Shown: one piece after another, positions 56,101 to 64,000 of the stretch
How the letters are laid out: every line of letters begins with the position of its first letter
Numbering within the stretch: position 1 is the first letter of the stretch
Assembly (NCBI GenBank): GCA_964016885.1
Contig: OZ024744.1
Coordinates: 117,625,412-117,689,411 of the forward strand
Direction: 5' to 3'
Origin: Eledone cirrhosa
Lineage: Eukaryota; Mollusca; Cephalopoda; Octopoda; Eledonidae
DNA: 64,000 nucleotides
The notes under the pieces: generated by a model
Database searches by the model: none
Seen by the model: the letters and a program-made list of their open reading frames with translations, nothing else
Told to the model about the DNA's origin: nothing
Made by a program: the position numbers and the translations under genes

Positions 56101-59100
56101 CCCCAGCCCACATCCCTACTGATATGATAGGTCTGTGGTAGACCCTGTAGCAGTGGAGACTTCCTGTATTCTTGGTCTCCAGCCCACATCCTTCTGATAT
56201 GATAGGTCTGTGGTAGACCCTGTAGCAGTGGAGACTTCCTGTATTCTTGGTCCCCAACCCACATCCCTACTGATATGATAGGTTTGTGGTAGAGCCTGTA
56301 GCAGTGGAGACTTCCTGTGTTCTTGGTCCCCAACCCACATCCCTACTGATATGATAGGTTTGTGGTAGACCCTGTAGCAGTGGAGACTTACTGTATTCTT
56401 GGTCGCCAGCCCACATCCCTACTGATATGAAAGGTTTGTGGTAGACCCTGTAGCAGTGGAGACTTCCTGTATTCTTGGTCCCCAGCCCATATCCCTACTG
56501 ATATGATAGGTTTGTGGTAGACCCTGTAGCAGTGGAGACTTCCTGTGTTCTTGGTCCCCAGCCCACATCCCTACTGATATGATAGGTCTGTGGTAGACCC
56601 TGTAGCAGTGGAGACTTCCTGTGTTCTTGGTCCCCAGCCCACATCCCTACTGATATGATAGGTCTGTGGTAGACCCTGTAGCAGTGGAGACTTCCTGTAT
56701 TCTTGGTCCCCAGCCCACATCCCTACTGATATGATAGGTCTGAGGTAGACCCTGTAGCAGTGGAGACTCCCTGTATTCTTGGTCCCCAGCCCACATCCCT
56801 ACTGATATGAAAGGTTTGTGGTAGACCCTGTAGGAGTGGAGACTCCCTGTATTCTTGGTCCCCAGCCCACATCCCTACTGATATGAAAGGTTTGTGGTAG
56901 ACCCTGTAGCAGTGGAGACTCCCTGTATTCTTGGTCCCCAGCCCACATCCCTACTGATATGATAGGTCTGTGGTAGACACTGTAGCAGTGGAGACTTCCT
57001 GTGTTCTTGGTCCCCAACCCACATCCCTACTGATATGATAGGTTTGTGGTAGACCCTGTGGCAGTGGAGACTTCCTGTGTTCTTGGTCCCCAGCCCACAT
57101 CCCTACTGATATGATAGGTTTGTGGTAGACCCTGTAGCAGTGGAGACTTCCTGTGTTCTTGGTCTCCAGCCCACATCTCTACTGATATGATAGGTTTGTG
57201 GTAGACCCTGTAGCGGTGGAGACTTCCTGTGTTCTTGGTCCCCAACCCACATCCCTACTGATATGATAGGTTTGTGGTAGACCCTGTAGCAGTGGAGACT
57301 TCCTGTGTTCTTGGTCTCCAGCCCACATCCCTACTGATATGATAGGTCTGTGGTAGACCCTGTAGCAGTGGAGACTTCCTGTGTTCTTGGTCCCCAGCCC
57401 ACATCCCTACTGATATGATAGGTCTGTGGTAGACCCTGTAGCAGTGGAGACTTCCTGTGTTCTTGGTCTCCAGCCCACATCCCTACTGATATGATAGGTC
57501 TGTGGTAGACCCTGTAGCAGTGGAGACTTCCTGTGTTCTTGGTCTCCAGCCCACATCCCTACTGATAGGTTTGTGGTAGACCCTGTAGCGGTGGAGACTT
57601 CCTGTATTCTTGGTCCCCAGCCCACATCCCTACTGATATTATAGGTCTGTGGTAGACCCTGTAGCAGTGGAGACTTCCTGTATTCTTGGTCCCCAGCCCA
57701 CATCCCTACTGATATGAAAGGTTTGTGGTAGACCCTGTAGCAGTGGAGACTCCCTGTATTCTTGGTCCCCAGCCCACATCCCTACTGATATTATAGGTCT
57801 GTGGTAGACCCTGTAGCAGTGGAGACTTCCTGTATTCTTGGTCCCCAGCCCACATCCCTACTGATATGATAGGTCTGTGGTAGACCCTGTAGCAGTGGAG
57901 ACTCCCTGTATTCTTGGTCCCCAGCCCACATCCCTACTGATATGAAAGGTTTGTGGTAGACCCTGTAGCAGTGGAGACTCCCTGTATTCTTGGTCCCCAG
58001 CCCACATCCCTACTGATATGATAGGTTTGTGGTAGACTCTGTAGCAGTGGAGACTCCCTGTATTCTTGGTCCCCAGCCCACACCCCTACTGATATGATAG
58101 GTTTGTGGTAGACCCTGTAGCAGTGGAGACTTCCTGTGTTCTTGGTCCCCAGCCCACATCCCTACTGATATGATAGGTCTGTGGTAGACCCTGTAGCAGT
58201 GGAGACTTCCTGTGTTCTTGGTCCCCAGCCCACATCCCTACTGATATGATAGGTCTGTGGTAGACCCTGTAGCAGTGGAGACTTCCTGTGTTCTTGGTCC
58301 CCAGCCTTCATCCCTACTGATATGATAGGTTTCTTGTAGACCCTGTAGCAGTGGAGACTCCCTGTATTCTTGGTCCCCAGCCCACATCCCTACTGATATG
58401 AAAGGTTTGTGGTAGACCCTGTAGTAGTGGAGACTTCCTGTGTTCTTGGTCCCCAGCCCACATCCCTACTGATATGATAGGTCTGTAGTAGAGCCTGTAG
58501 CAGTGGAGACTTCCTGTGTTCTTGGTCCCCAGCCCACATCCCTACTGATATGATAGGTCTGTGGTAGACCCTGTAGCAGTGGAGACTTCCTGTGTTCTTG
58601 GTCCCCAGCCCACATCCCTACTGATATGAAAGGTTTGTGGTAGACCCTGTAGCAGTGGAGACTTCCTGTATTCTTGGTCCCCAGCCCACATCCCTACTGA
58701 TATGATAGGTCTGTGGTAGACCCTGTAGCAGTGGAGACTTCCTGTGTTCTTGGTCCCCAGCCTTCATCCCTACTGATATGATAGGTTTCTTGTAGACCCT
58801 GTAGCAGTGGAGACTCCCTGTATTCTTGGTCCCCAGCCCACATCCCTACTGATATGATAGGTCTGTGGTAGACCCTGTAGCAGTGGAGACTTCCTGTGTT
58901 CTTGGTCCCCAGCCCACATCCCTACTGATATGAAAGGTTTGTGGTAGACCCTGTAGCAGTGGAGACTTCCTGTATTCTTGGTCCCCAGCCCACATCCCTA
59001 CTGATATGATAGGTCTGTGGTAGACCCTGTAGCAGTGGAGACTTCCTGTGTTCTTGGTCCCCAGCCCACATCCCTACTGATATGAAAGGTTTGTGGTAGA

Positions 59101-62100
59101 CCCTGTAGCAGTGGAGACTTGCTGTGTTCTTGGTCCCCAGCCCACATCCCTACTGATATGATAGGTTTGTGGTAGACCCTGTAGCAGTGGAGACTTCCTG
59201 TGTTCTTGGTCTCCAGCCCACATCCTTCTGATATGATAGGTCTGTGGTAGACCCTGTAGTAGTGGAGACTTCCTGTGTTCTTGGTCCCCAGCCCACATCC
59301 CTACTGATATGATAGGTTTGTGGTAGACCCTGTAGTAGTGGAGACTTCCTGTGTTCTTGGTCCCCAGCCCACATCCCTACTGATATGATAGATTTGTGGT
59401 AGACCCTGTAGTAGTGGAGACTTCCTGTGTTCTTGGTCCCCAGCCCACATCCCTACTGATATGATAGGTTTGTGGTAGACCCTGTAGTAGTGGAGACTTC
59501 CTGTGTTCTTGGTCCCCAGCCCACATCCCTACTGATATGATAGGTCTGTGGTAGAGCCTGTAGCAGTGGAGACTTCCTGTGTTCTTGGTCCCCAGCCCAT
59601 ATCCCTACTGATATGATAGGTTTGTGGAAAGACCCTGTAGCAGTGGAGAGTTCCTGTATACTTGGTCCCCAGCCCACATCCCTACTGATATGATAGGTCT
59701 GTGGTAGACCCTGTAGCAGTGGAGACTTCCTGTGTTCTTGGTCCCCAGCCCACATCCCTACTGATATGATAGGTTTGTGGTAGACCCTGTAGCAGTGGAG
59801 ACTTCCTGTGTTCTTTTTCCCCAGCCCACATCCCTACTGATATGATAGGTTTCTTGTAGACCCTGTAGCAGTGGAGACTTCCTGTGTTCTTGGTCCCCAG
59901 CCTTCATCCCTACTGATATGATAGGTTTGTGGTAGACCCTGTAGCAGTGGAGACTTCCTGTGTTCTTGGTCCCCAGCCCACATCCCTACTGATATGATAG
60001 GTTTGTGGTAGAGCCTGTAGCAGTGGAGACTTCCTGTGTTCTTTTTCCCCAGCCCACATCCCTACTGATATGATAGGTTTCTTGTAGACCCTGTAGCAGT
60101 GGAGACTTCCTGTATTCTTGGTCCCCAGCCCACATCCTTCTGATATGATAGGTCTGTGGTAGACCCTGTAGCAGTGGAGACTTCCTGTATTCTTGGTCCC
60201 CAGCCCATATCCCTACTGATATGATAGGTTTGTGGTAGACCCTGTAGCAGTGGAGACTTCCTGTGTTCTTGGTCCCCAGCCCACATCCCTACTGATATGA
60301 TATGTCTGTGGTAGACCCTGTAGCAGTGGAGACTTCCTGTGTTCTTGGTCCCCAGCCCACATCCCTACTGATATGATAGGTCTGTGGTAGACCCTGTAGC
60401 AGTGGGGACTTCCTGTATTCTTGGTCCCCAGCCCACATCCTTCTGATATGATAGGTCTGTGGTAGACCCTGTAGCAGTGGAGACTTCCTGTGTTCTTGGT
60501 CCCCAGCCCACATCCCTACTGATATGATAGGTCTGTGGTAGACCCTGTAGCAGTGGAGACTTCCTGTATTCTTGGTCTCCAGCCCACATCCTTCTGATAT
60601 GATAGGTCTGTGGTAGACCCTGTAGCAGTGGAGACTTCCTGTATTCTTGGTCCCCAACCCACATCCCTACTGATATGATAGGTTTGTGGTAGAGCCTGTA
60701 GCAGTGGAGACTTCCTGTGTTCTTGGTCCCCAACCCACATCCCTACTGATATGATAGGTTTGTGGTAGACCCTGTAGCAGTGGAGACTTACTGTATTCTT
60801 GGTCGCCAGCCCACATCCCTACTGATATGAAAGGTTTGTGGTAGACCCTGTAGCAGTGGAGACTTCCTGTATTCTTGGTCCCCAGCCCATATCCCTACTG
60901 ATATGATAGGTTTGTGGTAGACCCTGTAGCAGTGGAGACTTCCTGTGTTCTTGGTCCCCAGCCCACATCCCTACTGATATGATAGGTCTGTGGTAGACCC
61001 TGTAGCAGTGGAGACTTCCTGTATTCTTGGTCCCCAGCCCACATCCCTACTGATATGATAGGTCTGAGGTAGACCCTGTAGCAGTGGAGACTCCCTGTAT
61101 TCTTGGTCCCCAGCCCACATCCCTACTGATATGAAAGGTTTGTGGTAGACCCTGTAGGAGTGGAGACTCCCTGTATTCTTGGTCCCCAGCCCACATCCCT
61201 ACTGATATGAAAGGTTTGTGGTAGACCCTGTAGCAGTGGAGACTCCCTGTATTCTTGGTCCCCAGCCCACATCCCTACTGATATGATAGGTTTGTGGTAG
61301 ACCCTGTAGCAGTGGAGACTTCCTGTGTTCTTGGTCCCCAACCCACATCCCTACTGATATGATAGGTCTGTGGTAGACCCTGTAGCAGAGGAGACTCCCT
61401 GTGTTCTTGGTCTCCAGCACACATCCCTACTGATATGATAGGTCTGTGGTAGACCCTGTAGGAGTGGAGACTCCCTGTATTCTTGGTCCCCAGCCCACAT
61501 CCCTACTGATATGATAGGTTTGTGGTAGACCCTGTAGCAGTGGAGACTTCCTGTGTTCTTGGTCCCCAGCCCACATCCCTACTGATATGATAGGTCTGTG
61601 GTAGACCCTGTAGCAGTGGAGACTTCCTGTGTTCTTGGTCCCCAGCCCACATCCCTACTGATATGATAGGTTTGTGGTAGACCCTGTAGCAGTGGAGACT
61701 TCCTGTGTTCTTGGTCCCCAGCCCACATCCCTACTGATATGATAGGTCTATGGTAGACACTGTAGCAGTGGAGACTTCCTGTGTTCTTGGTCCCCAACCC
61801 ACATCCCTACTGATATGATAGGTTTGTGGTAGACCCTGTAGCAGTGGAGACTTCCTGTGTTCTTGGTCTCCAGCCCACATCTCTACTGATATGATAGGTT
61901 TGTGGTAGACCCTGTAGCGGTGGAGACTTCCTGTGTTCTTGGTCCCCAACCCACATCCCTACTGATATGATAGGTTTGTGGTAGACCCTGTAGCAGTGGA
62001 GACTTCCTGTGTTCTTGGTCTCCAGCCCACATCCCTACTGATATGATAGGTCTGTGGTAGACCCTGTAGCAGTGGAGACTTCCTGTGTTCTTGGTCCCCA

Positions 62101-64000
62101 GCCCACATCCCTACTGATATGATAGGTCTGTGGTAGACCCTGTAGCAGTGGAGACTTCCTGTGTTCTTGGTCTCCAGCCCACATCCCTACTGATATGATA
62201 GGTCTGTGGTAGACCCTGTAGCAGTGGAGACTTCCTGTGTTCTTGGTCTCCAGCCCACATCCCTACTGATAGGTTTGTGGTAGACCCTGTAGCGGTGGAG
62301 ACTTCCTGTATTCTTGGTCCCCAGCCCACATCCCTACTGATATTATAGGTCTGTGGTAGACCCTGTAGCAGTGGAGACTTCCTGTATTCTTGGTCCCCAG
62401 CCCACATCCCTACTGATATGAAAGGTTTGTGGTAGACCCTGTAGCAGTGGAGACTCCCTGTATTCTTGGTCCCCAGCCCACATCCCTACTGATATTATAG
62501 GTCTGTGGTAGACCCTGTAGCAGTGGAGACTTCCTGTATTCTTGGTCCCCAGCCCACATCCCTACTGATATGATAGGTCTGTGGTAGACCCTGTAGCAGT
62601 GGAGACTCCCTGTATTCTTGGTCCCCAGCCCACATCCCTACTGATATGAAAGGTTTGTGGTAGACCCTGTAGCAGTGGAGACTCCCTGTATTCTTGGTCC
62701 CCAGCCCACATCCCTACTGATATGATAGGTTTGTGGTAGACTCTGTAGCAGTGGAGACTCCCTGTATTCTTGGTCCCCAGCCCACACCCCTACTGATATG
62801 ATAGGTTTGTGGTAGACCCTGTAGCAGTGGAGACTTCCTGTGTTCTTGGTCCCCAGCCCACATCCCTACTGATATGATAGGTCTGTGGTAGACCCTGTAG
62901 CAGTGGAGACTTCCTGTGTTCTTGGTCCCCAGCCCACATCCCTACTGATATGATAGGTCTGTGGTAGACCCTGTAGCAGTGGAGACTTCCTGTGTTCTTG
63001 GTCCCCAGCCTTCATCCCTACTGATATGATAGGTTTCTTGTAGACCCTGTAGCAGTGGAGACTCCCTGTATTCTTGGTCCCCAGCCCACATCCCTACTGA
63101 TATGAAAGGTTTGTGGTAGACCCTGTAGTAGTGGAGACTTCCTGTGTTCTTGGTCCCCAGCCCACATCCCTACTGATATGATAGGTCTGTAGTAGAGCCT
63201 GTAGCAGTGGAGACTTCCTGTGTTCTTGGTCCCCAGCCCACATCCCTACTGATATGATAGGTCTGTGGTAGACCCTGTAGCAGTGGAGACTTCCTGTATT
63301 CTTGGTCTCTAGGCCACATCCCTACTGATATGATAGGTTTGTGGTAGACCCTGTAGCAGTGGAGACTTCCTGTGTTCTTGGTCCCCAGCCCACATCCCTA
63401 CTGATATGATAGGTCTGTGGTAGACCCTGTAGCAGTGGAGACTTCCTGTGTTCTTGGTCCCCAGCCTTCATCCCTACTGATATGATAGGTTTCTTGTAGA
63501 CCCTGTAGCAGTGGAGACTCCCTGTATTCTTGGTCCCCAGCCCACATCCCTACTGATATGATAGGTCTGTGGTAGACCCTGTAGCAGTGGAGACTTCCTG
63601 TGTTCTTGGTCCCCAGCCCACATCCCTACTGATATGAAAGGTTTGTGGTAGACCCTGTAGCAGTGGAGACTTCCTGTATTCTTGGTCCCCAGCCCACATC
63701 CCTACTGATATGATAGGTCTGTGGTAGACCCTGTAGCAGTGGAGACTTCCTGTGTTCTTGGTCCCCAGCCCACATCCCTACTGATATGAAAGGTTTGTGG
63801 TAGACCCTGTAGCAGTGGAGACTTGCTGTGTTCTTGGTCCCCAGCCCACATCCCTACTGATATGATAGGTTTGTGGTAGACCCTGTAGCAGTGGAGACTT
63901 CCTGTGTTCTTGGTCTCAAGCCCACATCTCTACTGATATGATAGGTCTGTGGTAGACCCTGTAGCAGTGGAGACTTCCTGTATACTTGGTCCCCAGCCCA
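50148..64000. repeat. 76-bp satellite array (about 182 copies), continues past the window
   Basis: The period is 76 bp ('tagcagtggagacttcctgt' to 'ggtccccagcccacatccct'), with sporadic 75-, 77- and 68-bp units. Frequent variants are 'gtgttc/gtattc', 'tccccag/tctccag' and 'ggtttgtgg/ggtctgtgg'. Rarer ones are 'ggtttcttgtagacc' and 'ttctttttccccag'. 76 is not a multiple of three, so the many minus-strand frames of 70-125 codons cycle through all three frames and are shadows. Large blocks are duplicated: 55889-56333 matches 60289-60733 (offset 4400), and 57407-59100 matches 62111-63800 (offset 4704). The left end at 50101-50147 is a diverged unit or unique sequence. Confidence 0.98.

Noticed and set aside
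50102..62407. Dozens of 70-125 codon minus-strand frames ('GDQEHRKSPLLQGLPQTYH')
   Set aside because: They are the same 76-bp unit read in three frames in turn. All are shadows of the satellite.

Overview
The window looks like heterochromatin-like, gene-free DNA from a cephalopod mollusc, most probably an octopus. That assignment is inference. It rests on at least eight copies of a cephalopod-type tRNA-derived SINE whose body carries 'gtcgataaaataaagtacc' and 'ggccttgtgccaaaagtag', on a second tRNA-like SINE with 'tttcacgttgctccag', and on the mix of invertebrate LINEs, Gypsy, mariner and Helitron elements. No host protein-coding gene, rRNA gene or intact tRNA gene is supported.

Layout. (1) 1-15411 is a 53-bp satellite of about 290 copies with multi-kilobase higher-order duplications. 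(2) 15412-16168 holds SINE scraps and an AT-rich tandem repeat. (3) 16169-20874 is a degenerate 4.7-kb Helitron on the + strand. It keeps a relic of the helicase C-terminus and has absorbed a dead mariner, a triplicated 112-bp repeat and an LTR retroelement whose RNase H region is partly inverted. A 694-bp relative in the opposite orientation lies at 41970-42663. (4) 20875-24835 is a run of minisatellites, a near-perfect 270-bp hairpin, a Penelope-like inverted-repeat element and low-complexity DNA. (5) 24852-26352 is a cluster of SINEs inside or beside palindromic elements carrying a tRNA-Gly-like sequence.

(6) 26745-40540 is in origin one 72-bp minisatellite array split by three insertions: a nearly full-length Tx1/L1-like LINE (26802-32396, minus strand), a young CsRn1-like Ty3/Gypsy element with both LTRs and an open pol frame (34317-39535, minus strand), and a 516-bp solo-LTR candidate (39979-40494). 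(7) 40541-48270 is LINE wreckage: RT relics, LINE 3' ends, and two minisatellites (about 114 bp and 64 bp) that are tandem duplications of LINE C-terminal coding sequence. (8) 48271-50147 is microsatellite and simple repeat plus SINE fragments. (9) 50148-64000 is a 76-bp satellite of about 182 copies, also with higher-order duplications, running off the window end.

The parts do not form a pathway. The interest lies in nesting order, in tandem repeats born from coding pieces of LINEs, and in repeated insertion into one minisatellite. Only the Gypsy pol (34995-37889) is an uninterrupted long coding frame with recognisable catalytic motifs. The LINE ORF2 is close, broken by one stop and one terminal frameshift. 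All family names come from motif recognition by eye; no database search was possible.
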